Of a stretch of 64,000 nt of DNA, positions 18,178 to 27,029 are shown piece by piece. The notes under the pieces were generated by a model. That model did not search any database, had not been told where the DNA came from, and saw only the letters and a list, made by a program, of their open reading frames with translations. Location of the stretch: positions 124,001 to 188,000 of the forward strand of contig CAMTVQ010000009.1 in NCBI GenBank assembly GCA_947085255.1. The letters are read 5' to 3'. The position numbers and the translations under genes are program-made. The first letter of the stretch is position 1, and every line of letters begins with the position of its first letter. Source of the DNA: CAMTVQ01 sp947085255. GTDB taxonomy: Bacteria > Bacteroidota > Bacteroidia > Sphingobacteriales > Sphingobacteriaceae.

Positions 18178-18377
18178 TTAATTTTTCGAGGTATCAACTA
18201 AATGAGAACTAATAAATTAAAAAAACAAAGAGGTATTTTTATGTTTTTGCACTTATGTAAACTTTTTCCACACCTTAACCGTTTAAATAGCAGTAAATTA
18301 TGAATGAACAGACCGATAGATAACAACTCTAAAAAAATCTGTGGAAAACTCCAGAGTAACCTTAATCTGTTTACTCC

Positions 18378-18385
18378 TATTTTTG
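18378..18385 (+). promoter_or_regulatory. Promoter -7 box of nrdJ
   Basis: TATTTTTG, a full match to TAnnTTTG, 57 bases before the nrdJ ATG. No convincing -33 TTTG at the expected distance. Confidence 0.45.
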
Positions 18386-18442
18386 ATTAAAAACCCCCAA
18401 TAATTTTTTAGGGCAATTTCATATCAACGATTACTATTTATT

Positions 18443-21400
18443 ATGCAAAAAGGAACTACAAAAAACAATGGTCTAAAAATTGACCGCTACTTTACCAAAG
18501 ACGGTGTAAGTGTGTATGATTTATTCAAATACGAAAAACGTAGTTCCGTAATCCGTAATACAACGGGAGACCCTGTATTCGAAATGAATAATGTTGAGGT
18601 TCCTCATACGTGGTCGCAGGTGGCTACAGATATATTAGCACAAAAGTATTTTCGCAGAGCGGGTGTTCCTCAGCCAGATGGTAGTTTAGCCGGAGAAACA
18701 TCTATAAAACAAGTAGCTCATCGTATGGCACATTGCTGGAGATCTTGGGGCGAGAAACACAATTACTTTGCATCTACAGTAGATGCACAAGTATTTTACG
18801 ATGAATTAGTGTATACCATTGTAGGTCAGTTGGCTGCGCCTAATTCTCCGCAGTGGTTCAATACAGGTTTATATTCTTCTTACGGCATTACCGGAAAACC
18901 ACAGGGTCATTACTTTGTAGATCCAGAAACAGAAAAACTTAGCCAATCGACTTCTGCATACGAGCGTCCACAACCACATGCTTGCTTTATTTTATCGGTA
19001 AGCGATGACTTGGTAAACGATGGCGGGATTATGGATTTATGGGTGCGTGAAGCACGTATTTTTAAATATGGTTCAGGAGTGGGTACTAACTTCTCTCAAA
19101 TACGTGGAGAAGGCGAGAAACTATCAGGTGGTGGTACTTCTTCTGGTTTAATGTCTTTCTTAAAAATTGGCGACAGAGCAGCTGGTGCTATCAAATCTGG
19201 TGGAACTACGCGTCGTGCTGCTAAAATGGTATGTTTAGATTTAGACCATCCTGAGATTATTGACTTTATTGACTGGAAAGTTGAAGAAGAGAAAAAAGTA
19301 GCCGCCTTGATAAAAGCTGGTTACGCATCTGACTACGAAGGCGAAGCTTACAGAACAGTTTCAGGACAAAATTCTAACAACTCAGTACGTATTCCTAATA
19401 ATTTCTTTTCAGTACTTGAGGACGGTAAACCGTGGGATTTGATTGGCAGAGGTGATAAAAAAGTATTTAAAACAATAGATAGCCAAGAACTGTGGGATAA
19501 AATTGCTTTTGCAGCATGGGCTTGTGCCGATCCAGGGGTACAGTACGATACAACTATCAACGAATGGCATACTTGCCCAGAGGGTGGACGTATTAATGCA
19601 TCGAACCCTTGTTCTGAGTACATGTTTTTGGATAATACGGCTTGTAATTTAGCTTCGGTTAACCTAGCACATTTTTATAACAGAGAAACTGGTGTTTTTG
19701 ATGTGAAAGGCTTCGAGCATATTTGCCGAGTGTGGACAATGGTACTGGAAATATCAGTACTAATGGCGCAATTCCCATCAAAAGAAGTAGCACAATTATC
19801 TTACGATTATCGCACATTGGGCTTGGGTTATGCAAACTTAGGTGCTGTATTAATGGTTGCTGGCATACCTTACGATAGCGAAAAAGCACGTGCATTTGGT
19901 GGTGCTATTACCGCTATTATGACAGGAACTGCCTATGCTACTTCAGCAGAAATGGCTAAAAACTTAGGGACTTTTAAAGAATACGAAAAAAATAAAGCAC
20001 ACATGTTGCGCGTAATGCGCAACCACCGTTATGCGGCCTACAATGCTACAGATGCCTACGAAGGATTAGAAATTGCGCCTCCGGGTATCGATCCTAAGTA
20101 CTGCCCTAAGTATTTATTAGATGCAGCTACTGGAGCTTGGGATACAGCTGTACAGTTAGGCGAAAAATACGGATATCGTAATGCGCAAACTACGGTTATT
20201 GCCCCAACGGGTACTATTGGTTTGGTAATGGATTGCGATACTACTGGTATTGAACCTGATTTTGCTTTGGTGAAGTTTAAGAAACTATCAGGTGGTGGAT
20301 ATTTCAAAATCATCAACCAAGCTGTGCCAGATGCACTAAGAAATTTGAAATACAAAGCGAACGAAATTGAGGCTATTGTAAATTATGCAAAAGGCTACGC
20401 TACACTAAAAGGTGCACCACATATCAATTTTGATACGTTGACAAGTAAGGGATTTACACAAGATGATATTGAAAAGGTAGATAAAGCAGTTTTAGGAGCA
20501 TTTGAAATTGGGTTTGCTTTTAATATATGGACATTAGGTGAAGATTGCTTTAAGCGTTTAGGATTTAGAAACGATGAGTACAACCAGCCGAATTTTAACG
20601 TATTGCGTGCTTTAGGTTTTACCCAACAGCAAATTAATGAAGCAAACGAATACGCTTGTGGTACAATGACGATTGAGGGAGCTCCTTTCTTGAAGGAAGA
20701 AGATTACCCAGTATTTGATTGCGCCAACCGTTGCGGTACAATTGGTGTTCGTTTTATACAGGCTCAAGGTCATATCCGTATGATGTCTGCTGCACAGCCA
20801 TTCTTATCAGGAGCTATTTCTAAAACCATCAACTTACCTAATGAGGCAAGTATTGATGAGATTAAAGATTGCTATAAATTATCATGGGAGCTGGGCTTAA
20901 AAGCAAATGCTTTATACCGTGATGGATGTAAATTATCACAACCGTTATCTACAAAATCAGATACTAAAGAAGAAACTACCGAAGAAAAAATTGAGGCAGT
21001 AGAAAAAGTATTAGGTGAAGCGGCCAATGTGCGCCTAAGCGATCTTACCGAAGAGCAAGTATTGGAAGCTGCACGCAGCATTATAGAATCGAGCAAAGAC
21101 ACGCATTTTATGGCCGAGTTGGCACGCGTGGTACAGAAAAAACGCTTACCAGGCAAACGCTATGGCTTTACTCAAAAGGCAGAAGTAGGCGGTCAGATTA
21201 TGTTTGTGCGTACTGGCGAATATGAAGATGGTAAATTGGGTGAGTTGTTTATAGACATGCACAAAGAAGGTGCAACCATGCGTTCTATGATGAACTGTTT
21301 TGCCATAGCCGTATCGGTAGGTTTACAGTATGGTGTGCCTTTAGAAGAGTTTGTAGAAAAGTTCGCTTTCAGCAGATTCGAGCCTGCTGGTATGGTGCAA

Positions 21401-21718
21401 GGGCACGACTATATTAAAAGTGCTACTTCTATTGTAGATTATATTTTCCGCCTATTAGGACATGAATATTTAGGCAGAACCGACTTTTTACAAATAAAGC
21501 CTAGCGAAGAAAATTCAAAACCAGTTGCTGCTACTAAGGTGCAAACAGAAAAAATGTATCAACCTGTAAAAGCTACAGTATCACAAGGTAGTGGAGCAGC
21601 TGATCAGCGTAAGAACATGCAATCTGATGCGCCATCATGTACCAATTGTGGGGGCATTACCCAACGTGCAGGTGCTTGTTACGTGTGTCCAGATTGTGGT
21701 ACATCAACGGGCTGCTAA
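18443..21718 (+). CDS. nrdJ: B12-dependent ribonucleotide reductase (class II)
   Basis: Reduces ribonucleotides to deoxyribonucleotides with adenosylcobalamin as radical source, needing no oxygen. 1091 residues, the usual size of long NrdJ. Visible motifs: NSPQWFNTGL near residue 135, HACFILSVSDDLV (first redox cysteine) near 175, NPCSEYMFLDNTACNLASVN (catalytic cysteine region) near 385, and APTGTIGLVMDCDTTGIEPD-type substrate loop near 590. The C-terminal tail carries a cysteine-rich ribbon, CTNCGG then CPDCG and a final Cys, fitting thioredoxin-dependent re-reduction. Expressed alone: own promoter upstream, intrinsic terminator downstream. No other ribonucleotide reductase is in the window. 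The cell must make or import B12. Confidence 0.97.
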   Translation: MQKGTTKNNGLKIDRYFTKDGVSVYDLFKYEKRSSVIRNTTGDPVFEMNNVEVPHTWSQVATDILAQKYFRRAGVPQPDGSLAGETSIKQVAHRMAHCWRSWGEKHNYFASTVDAQVFYDELVYTIVGQLAAPNSPQWFNTGLYSSYGITGKPQGHYFVDPETEKLSQSTSAYERPQPHACFILSVSDDLVNDGGIMDLWVREARIFKYGSGVGTNFSQIRGEGEKLSGGGTSSGLMSFLKIGDRAAGAIKSGGTTRRAAKMVCLDLDHPEIIDFIDWKVEEEKKVAALIKAGYASDYEGEAYRTVSGQNSNNSVRIPNNFFSVLEDGKPWDLIGRGDKKVFKTIDSQELWDKIAFAAWACADPGVQYDTTINEWHTCPEGGRINASNPCSEYMFLDNTACNLASVNLAHFYNRETGVFDVKGFEHICRVWTMVLEISVLMAQFPSKEVAQLSYDYRTLGLGYANLGAVLMVAGIPYDSEKARAFGGAITAIMTGTAYATSAEMAKNLGTFKEYEKNKAHMLRVMRNHRYAAYNATDAYEGLEIAPPGIDPKYCPKYLLDAATGAWDTAVQLGEKYGYRNAQTTVIAPTGTIGLVMDCDTTGIEPDFALVKFKKLSGGGYFKIINQAVPDALRNLKYKANEIEAIVNYAKGYATLKGAPHINFDTLTSKGFTQDDIEKVDKAVLGAFEIGFAFNIWTLGEDCFKRLGFRNDEYNQPNFNVLRALGFTQQQINEANEYACGTMTIEGAPFLKEEDYPVFDCANRCGTIGVRFIQAQGHIRMMSAAQPFLSGAISKTINLPNEASIDEIKDCYKLSWELGLKANALYRDGCKLSQPLSTKSDTKEETTEEKIEAVEKVLGEAANVRLSDLTEEQVLEAARSIIESSKDTHFMAELARVVQKKRLPGKRYGFTQKAEVGGQIMFVRTGEYEDGKLGELFIDMHKEGATMRSMMNCFAIAVSVGLQYGVPLEEFVEKFAFSRFEPAGMVQGHDYIKSATSIVDYIFRLLGHEYLGRTDFLQIKPSEENSKPVAATKVQTEKMYQPVKATVSQGSGAADQRKNMQSDAPSCTNCGGITQRAGACYVCPDCGTSTGC

Positions 21719-21764
21719 CCCACCTTTATCGACAATTCTTTAATTGTATATATAAACAACAGGG

Positions 21765-21795
21765 GCCTCTCAGTTTAACAACTGAGGGGCTTTTT
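21765..21795 (+). terminator. Intrinsic terminator after nrdJ
   Basis: An 11-bp stem (21765-21775 with 21780-21790, one G-U pair), 4-base loop, then TTTTT. Located 46 bases after the nrdJ stop. Confidence 0.85.
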
Positions 21796-21817
21796 AGTGC
21801 TTGTATATTTTAGAAGA

Positions 21818-22891
21818 TTAAAAAAGTATTACCTTTTGTGGTGTTATAGCAGTATTACCCGCTATACGTAAGTGGTAAATTCCCGTACCAAAGGTTTCTT
21901 TACTAATAGGGACAATAGACCTGCCGTTTGCAGCAATAGTATTCACCAATTTACCATCACCTGTGTACAGCTCCAAAGTGGCTTGTTGTAGCTCTAAAGG
22001 AAGATTTACCGATACTACTTCTCCAATAGTAGGATATACAGTAAGAGCATGAAGGGTGCTTACCAATGCTGTTACTACTTTGCTATAGGTATATGCACCA
22101 TTAAAATCTACTTGTTTAAGGCGGTAGTAGGTAGTACCTAAAGGCGCTTGGTCATCCGTGTATACATAGCTACGCAATAAACTACTATTTCCAGCACCTG
22201 CAATTCGTGTAAGGGTTTGCCAAGTTTGTGTTTCGGTAAGTCGTTCTATCTCAAAATATTGATTGTTTAGTTCTGTAGCTGTTTGCCAAGAAAGCAACAC
22301 GCCTTTTTCACTTACTTTACTGATAAAAGAAAGCAAGGTAATAGGAAGGGCAGTGTTTTCGGTAAAAGATTTGTTTGACGTAACAATTACATCTCCACCC
22401 GAGCCCCCATCATTATTACTAAAGTTTACAACTGCAAATGTTCGGATAGTTCCTAAACCAGCAACTGGAGAACGCCAATTAAAACTCCACGATTTTGAGC
22501 CAGCACTTCCGGCTACTATTGGCGATTTATGATTTATCCAATTCGTACCATTAACAATGGTTTCTGTAGTATTTGTTGCCGTTAATGTTCCTTGCTTAGA
22601 ATTGTCTAACATACGCTCAAAAGTAGCTTGAAAACCTGCTTTGGCTACACTTCCGGTTGCCGTTATAGTAATAGCGTACGTAGTATTAGGTGAATAGCCT
22701 GCCGTAGGAATATTACTGGTTATGTTTATTGAATTTCCAATATTGGTTCCACTTGTATGGCATGAAGTACATGATTGATTATCTCCTGTTGAGCCAGAAA
22801 CGGATGAAGGCACCCCTGATGTGCGAACGGTAGCAGCGCTCAGAATTACAAAACCAATAAGAGTTGCTAAAACAGTAAGTGTACGTAGCAT
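21818..22891 (-). CDS. Secreted T9SS-type protein with CxxCH motif
   Basis: About 357 residues. The signal peptide (RTLTVLATLIGFVILSAAT) is followed by SGVPSSVSGSTGDNQSCTSC and His, a pattern of the Reeler-like choice-of-anchor V domain found in Bacteroidota secreted proteins; CTSCH is formally a haem c attachment motif, though haem binding is unproven. The middle (about 180-270) resembles a fibronectin-like segment (SWQTATELNNQYFEIER, YYRLKQVDFNGAYTYSKVV) common just before T9SS tags. The C terminus (VYPTIGEVVSVNLP to GIYHLRIAGN) is a T9SS type A sorting domain. ATG 22891 is preferred over an in-frame TTG at 22897. Stands alone, convergent with nrdJ. Confidence 0.82.
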   Translation of the reverse strand: MLRTLTVLATLIGFVILSAATVRTSGVPSSVSGSTGDNQSCTSCHTSGTNIGNSINITSNIPTAGYSPNTTYAITITATGSVAKAGFQATFERMLDNSKQGTLTATNTTETIVNGTNWINHKSPIVAGSAGSKSWSFNWRSPVAGLGTIRTFAVVNFSNNDGGSGGDVIVTSNKSFTENTALPITLLSFISKVSEKGVLLSWQTATELNNQYFEIERLTETQTWQTLTRIAGAGNSSLLRSYVYTDDQAPLGTTYYRLKQVDFNGAYTYSKVVTALVSTLHALTVYPTIGEVVSVNLPLELQQATLELYTGDGKLVNTIAANGRSIVPISKETFGTGIYHLRIAGNTAITPQKVILF

Positions 22892-23015
22892 AAGCAATAA
22901 GGATAAGACCTGTATTCGGTAAGAATGGAATAAGGTTTTAAAAATTACGAAAAGGGAAGATTTTAAGATTTACATATTGCTATAAGTTCTTTTACAAAGT
23001 ATTGCGCCGGCACGC

Positions 23016-23023
23016 TATATTTG
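23016..23023 (+). promoter_or_regulatory. Promoter -7 box overlapping the mfd start region
   Basis: TATATTTG, a full match to TAnnTTTG. The last three bases form an in-frame TTG; the next in-frame TTG (23030) is 6 bases downstream, about where transcription would begin. Confidence 0.45.
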
Positions 23024-23029
23024 CCAGCG

Positions 23030-26000
23030 TTGAATACCAAAGACCTTTTTCGTCTATACCAAACTGATGCGCGTGTGCAAGCTATTGCAATAGCACTGCG
23101 CAAACGAAAAAATTGCGTGCGATTGCAAGGCTTGGTGGGTTCTTCGGATGCATTGGTTGCAGCTTCGGTATATACTACGTTGCATCAAACGCAACTATTT
23201 ATTCTGCCCGACCGTGAAGAGGCCATCTATTTTCAAAACGATTTAGAGAATTTACTGGATAAGCCCGTACTGGTTTTTCCTTCCTCTTACAAAAAGACAT
23301 ACGACGTTACACTGCCCGAACCTGGTAATGTATTGCTACGTGCCGAAACACTCAACGAGTTGAAAACGGAATCGGCATACGGAAAACTAATTGTTACGTA
23401 TCCAGAAGCTATTGCTGAAAAGGTATTGGATAAAGAAACACTCGAGAAAAACACCTTGGCTATTGCCGTTGGAGATAAATTGAGTATAGACTTTATCAAC
23501 GAGTTTTTGAATGAGTATGATTTTGACCGTACAGATTTTGTGTATCAAGCAGGGCAATTTGCTATACGTGGGGGTATTGTAGATATTTTTTCGTTTTCAA
23601 ATGAATTACCCTATCGTATTGAATTTTTTGGTGATCATATAGAAAGCATCCGCACGTTTGAACCCGAAGACCAACTATCGGTAGCGGCTGTTACCGAAAT
23701 TGCTATAGTACCTAACGTACAGCGCAAGCAGTTTGAACAAGAGCAAGCATCTCTTTTTAGTTATTTACAACCTACGGATACTATTTGGATAAAAGAAGCA
23801 GGGTATGCTTTCGACCTGATGGAGAAAGGAATAGCCCGAGCAAAGGCTGTATTGGCTTCTATCAGTGATAAGGAGAAGGCGGAAAATCCGTTGTTGGAGA
23901 AAGCGGCACACTCGTTTTACACCGAAAAGGAATTTAGTGCGGATTTGAAACAGTTTGCCTTTGTGGAATTTGGTAAACAGTTTCATTTTAAAGCAGATGA
24001 AACGATACAGTTTGGTATTAAGCCACAGCCCTCGTTCAACAAAGATTTCAATCTGCTACATCAGGATTTGCAGAAAAATGATTTGGCAGACATTGCTAAC
24101 CTTATTTTTACGGATTCTGCCAAGCAGGTGGAGCGCTTGTATGCCATATTTGAAGATTTACAGCGCAGCATTGGTGTTACCAAAAAGGAAACACTTTTTA
24201 CCCCCATTAATTTAGCTATTCGTGAGGGATTTATTGATGAAGCCCAAAAACTCGCCTGCTATACCGACCACCAAATTTTCGACAGGTATTACCGCTACAA
24301 ACTCAAAAAGGGATTTGCAAAATCGCAGGCACTAACGCTAAAAGAGCTGCGCGATTTAAAACCAGGTGATTTTGTAACACATATAGACCACGGTATTGGT
24401 AAATATGCTGGTCTGGAAAAAATAGAGGTTAACGGTAAATTACAAGAAAGCATCCGTTTAGTATATGCCGAAGGAGATTTGATGTATGTAAGTATTAATG
24501 CCCTTAGTCGTATCTCTAAATTTACAGGTAAAGAAGGTACAGAACCAAAGTTGAGTAAATTGGGTACAGAAGCTTGGGATAAACTCAAAAAATCGACCAA
24601 AAAAAAAGTTAAAGACATTGCTCGTGATTTGATAAAGCTTTACGCCAAAAGAAAAGCGCAAGACGGTAATGCTTTTAGTCCGGACAGTTATTTGCAAACC
24701 GAGTTAGAAGCTTCCTTTATTTATGAGGACACACCTGATCAACTAAAAGCTACTGCCGACTTTAAGAAGGATATGGAAGCTCCACATCCAATGGATAGGC
24801 TTATTTGCGGTGATGTAGGTTTTGGAAAAACAGAAATAGCGATAAGAGCAGCCTTTAAAGCAGTAAATGATAGTAAACAGGTTGCCATTTTGGTGCCTAC
24901 TACTATATTAGCGTTACAACATTACAAAACATTTAAGGAGCGCTTAAAAGATTTCCCCTGTACGGTAGATTACGTGAACCGTTTTAAATCGGCGAAGGAG
25001 ATTAAGGAAACACTAAAGAAATTAGCCGAAGGAAGAATTGACATTCTGATTGGTACCCACCGCCTAATTAGTAAAGATGTGCAGTTTAAAGATTTGGGAC
25101 TCATGATTATTGATGAGGAACAAAAATTTGGTGTTGGTGCTAAAGAGAAATTGAAACAAATGCGGGTAAATGTAGATACTCTTACACTTACCGCTACACC
25201 TATACCGCGTACCTTGCATTTTTCGTTAATGGGCGCGCGCGATTTAAGTATTATTAATACACCACCTCCCAACCGCCAACCTGTAACTACCGAGTTGCAT
25301 GTGTTTGATCAAAAGTTAATTAAAGAAGCCATTGATTTTGAAGTGGCCCGTGGGGGTCAGGTATTTTTTATTCATAATCGGGTAAAGGATATTTACGAAA
25401 TAGCAGGACTGCTTAAAAAACTGTGCCCAGATATAAGTATAGGCGTAGGGCATGGGCAATTAGGTGGTGAGGAACTGGAAGAGGTGATGCTCAAATTTGT
25501 ATCTGGAGATTTTGATGTGTTGGTAGCCACTACCATTATAGAATCGGGCATTGATATATCTAACGCCAATACCATTATCATCAACCATGCACATTTGTTT
25601 GGCTTGAGTGATTTGCACCAAATGCGTGGTCGTGTAGGTCGTTCCAACAAAAAGGCATTTTGCTATTTACTCAGCCCACCGCTAAGCACCCTTACATCCG
25701 AATCGCGGAAACGCTTAAGTGCAATTGAAGAGTTTTCGGATTTAGGTAGCGGGTTTAACGTGGCTATGCGTGATTTAGATATACGCGGCTCAGGAAATAT
25801 GCTGGGGGCAGAACAAAGTGGATTTATAGCAGAAATAGGCTTCGAAATGTATCACAAGATATTGGATGAAGCTATTCAGGAATTGAAAGAGGACGAGTTT
25901 AAAGAGTTATTTAAAGATGAGGTACCTCGCCCGTATATTACTTCTTGCCAAGTAGAAACCGACCAAGAAATACTAATACCCGATGCCTATGTACAAAGCA

Positions 26001-26386
26001 TCAACGAGCGCCTAAACTTATATACCGAGCTAAATAAACTAACCAACGAAACGGAGCTAGTAGCGTTTGCTAACCAGTTGGTAGATCGATTTGGTCCTAT
26101 ACCTATCCCAGTCTTAGATTTGTTTGAAGCCATACGCTTGCAATGGTTAGGTAAAGCAATTGGTTTCGAAAAACTAGTATTAAAAAAACAGTTACTCAAA
26201 GGTTATTTCACATCTAATCCGGCATCTTTATATTTTGAAGGTGATGGATTTAAAAAAGTGCTGCAATTTGTGCAAGCCAACCCTAAACAGTGCAATATGC
26301 GCGAAAATGGCAATCTGCTTACCCTCAGTTTTAGCGGAGTGGCAGACATTCATCAAGCCATTGGATTGTTGCGAGCAATAGCATAG
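23030..26386 (+). CDS. mfd: Transcription-repair coupling factor Mfd
   Basis: Mfd is a DNA translocase that removes RNA polymerase stalled at lesions and recruits UvrA. About 1118 residues. Order: UvrB-like N-terminal part (DFDRTDFVYQAGQFAIRGG, near residue 170), RNA-polymerase-interacting CarD-like domain (LKPGDFVTHIDHGIGKYAG, near 445), helicase core with Walker A GDVGFGKTEIA (near 593) and DEEQ (near 695), motif TATPIPRTL, then the C-terminal TRCF domain. No ATG is available: in-frame TTG codons at 23021 and 23030 are the only sensible starts. TTG 23030 is chosen because 23021 lies inside the TATATTTG promoter box. The frame could begin at 23021. Confidence 0.95.
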   Translation: MNTKDLFRLYQTDARVQAIAIALRKRKNCVRLQGLVGSSDALVAASVYTTLHQTQLFILPDREEAIYFQNDLENLLDKPVLVFPSSYKKTYDVTLPEPGNVLLRAETLNELKTESAYGKLIVTYPEAIAEKVLDKETLEKNTLAIAVGDKLSIDFINEFLNEYDFDRTDFVYQAGQFAIRGGIVDIFSFSNELPYRIEFFGDHIESIRTFEPEDQLSVAAVTEIAIVPNVQRKQFEQEQASLFSYLQPTDTIWIKEAGYAFDLMEKGIARAKAVLASISDKEKAENPLLEKAAHSFYTEKEFSADLKQFAFVEFGKQFHFKADETIQFGIKPQPSFNKDFNLLHQDLQKNDLADIANLIFTDSAKQVERLYAIFEDLQRSIGVTKKETLFTPINLAIREGFIDEAQKLACYTDHQIFDRYYRYKLKKGFAKSQALTLKELRDLKPGDFVTHIDHGIGKYAGLEKIEVNGKLQESIRLVYAEGDLMYVSINALSRISKFTGKEGTEPKLSKLGTEAWDKLKKSTKKKVKDIARDLIKLYAKRKAQDGNAFSPDSYLQTELEASFIYEDTPDQLKATADFKKDMEAPHPMDRLICGDVGFGKTEIAIRAAFKAVNDSKQVAILVPTTILALQHYKTFKERLKDFPCTVDYVNRFKSAKEIKETLKKLAEGRIDILIGTHRLISKDVQFKDLGLMIIDEEQKFGVGAKEKLKQMRVNVDTLTLTATPIPRTLHFSLMGARDLSIINTPPPNRQPVTTELHVFDQKLIKEAIDFEVARGGQVFFIHNRVKDIYEIAGLLKKLCPDISIGVGHGQLGGEELEEVMLKFVSGDFDVLVATTIIESGIDISNANTIIINHAHLFGLSDLHQMRGRVGRSNKKAFCYLLSPPLSTLTSESRKRLSAIEEFSDLGSGFNVAMRDLDIRGSGNMLGAEQSGFIAEIGFEMYHKILDEAIQELKEDEFKELFKDEVPRPYITSCQVETDQEILIPDAYVQSINERLNLYTELNKLTNETELVAFANQLVDRFGPIPIPVLDLFEAIRLQWLGKAIGFEKLVLKKQLLKGYFTSNPASLYFEGDGFKKVLQFVQANPKQCNMRENGNLLTLSFSGVADIHQAIGLLRAIA

Positions 26387-26400
26387 TATCTAAAATTAGC

Positions 26401-26408
26401 TATCTTTA
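26401..26408 (+). promoter_or_regulatory. Candidate -7 box abutting the 26409 gene
   Basis: TATCTTTA, one mismatch to TAnnTTTG, directly adjacent to the ATG (26409) and 3 bases before an in-frame GTG (26412). Confidence 0.25.
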
Positions 26409-26942
26409 ATGGTGAAAAAGCTGCTGTCTGTTTCTTTACTCCTCTGTTTTTGCATTCCTTTTTTAGCCTCTTATACTTTATTAGAGCTGCAAAAGAAGCA
26501 AGTAAAAAGAGGTATAAAAAAGCGGATAATAGCCACCATAGATAAGGATGAGTTAGTCTATTTGTCTTTTTCGAGGAAAGAAGCAGCAATAGCATTGCAT
26601 TGGGAGCACTCAAAAGAATTTGAGTTTAAGGGGCAAATGTATGACGTTGTAGCCCATAAATACAGTGCAGATAGTGTAAGTTATTGGTGTTGGTGGGATA
26701 CGGAAGAAACGGACTTAAATAAGCAGCTTAAGAAATTACTGGCAGAGGCACTTATTAATCACCCTACGCGTAAAAAAAGTAAAGAGAAGGTTATAGATTT
26801 TGTAAAAAAGAAATATACAATTTCCTTTTCGGCAACTACTAAACTGGCAACGTATCAAAAAACCGTGAACGATATCTATAAAGAGAAACGCTATTGTAGT
26901 ATCACACAGATTCCTCCAATACCTCCTCCAAGAGTAGTTTAA
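26409..26942 (+). CDS. Small secreted protein upstream of TonB-dependent receptor
   Basis: A 177-residue protein with a signal peptide or N-terminal anchor (KKLLSVSLLLCFCIPFLAS). The core reads DELVYLSFSRKE and HSKEFEFKGQMYDVVAHKY, then WCWWDTEET; this resembles small Bacteroidota proteins I recall beside TonB-dependent receptors, but no defined function is known to me. It starts 22 bases after mfd and is followed 87 bases later by the TonB-dependent receptor on the same strand, so the pair may act together in uptake. Proline-rich C-terminal end (PPIPPP). Confidence 0.75.
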   Translation: MVKKLLSVSLLLCFCIPFLASYTLLELQKKQVKRGIKKRIIATIDKDELVYLSFSRKEAAIALHWEHSKEFEFKGQMYDVVAHKYSADSVSYWCWWDTEETDLNKQLKKLLAEALINHPTRKKSKEKVIDFVKKKYTISFSATTKLATYQKTVNDIYKEKRYCSITQIPPIPPPRVV

Positions 26943-27029
26943 CACAGATTATTTTTCAAAACTATTAGCATAATCATCAGAGATAGCTGTGCTAATTTTT
27001 CGTGCTTAAACAAATTTAAAATTCAAAAA

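Larger units (their letters stand above)
18132..18442. other. Divergent intergenic region, giant fibre gene / nrdJ
   Basis: A 311-base AT-rich gap between two divergent genes. It holds the two promoter boxes listed separately. No small ORF worth calling, no tRNA, and no cobalamin-riboswitch core was recognised despite the B12-dependent enzyme downstream. Confidence 0.6.

Noticed and set aside
18132..18442. Cobalamin riboswitch before nrdJ
   Set aside because: No B12-box-like core or the usual long folded leader was recognised; the leader from the candidate promoter is only about 50 bases.
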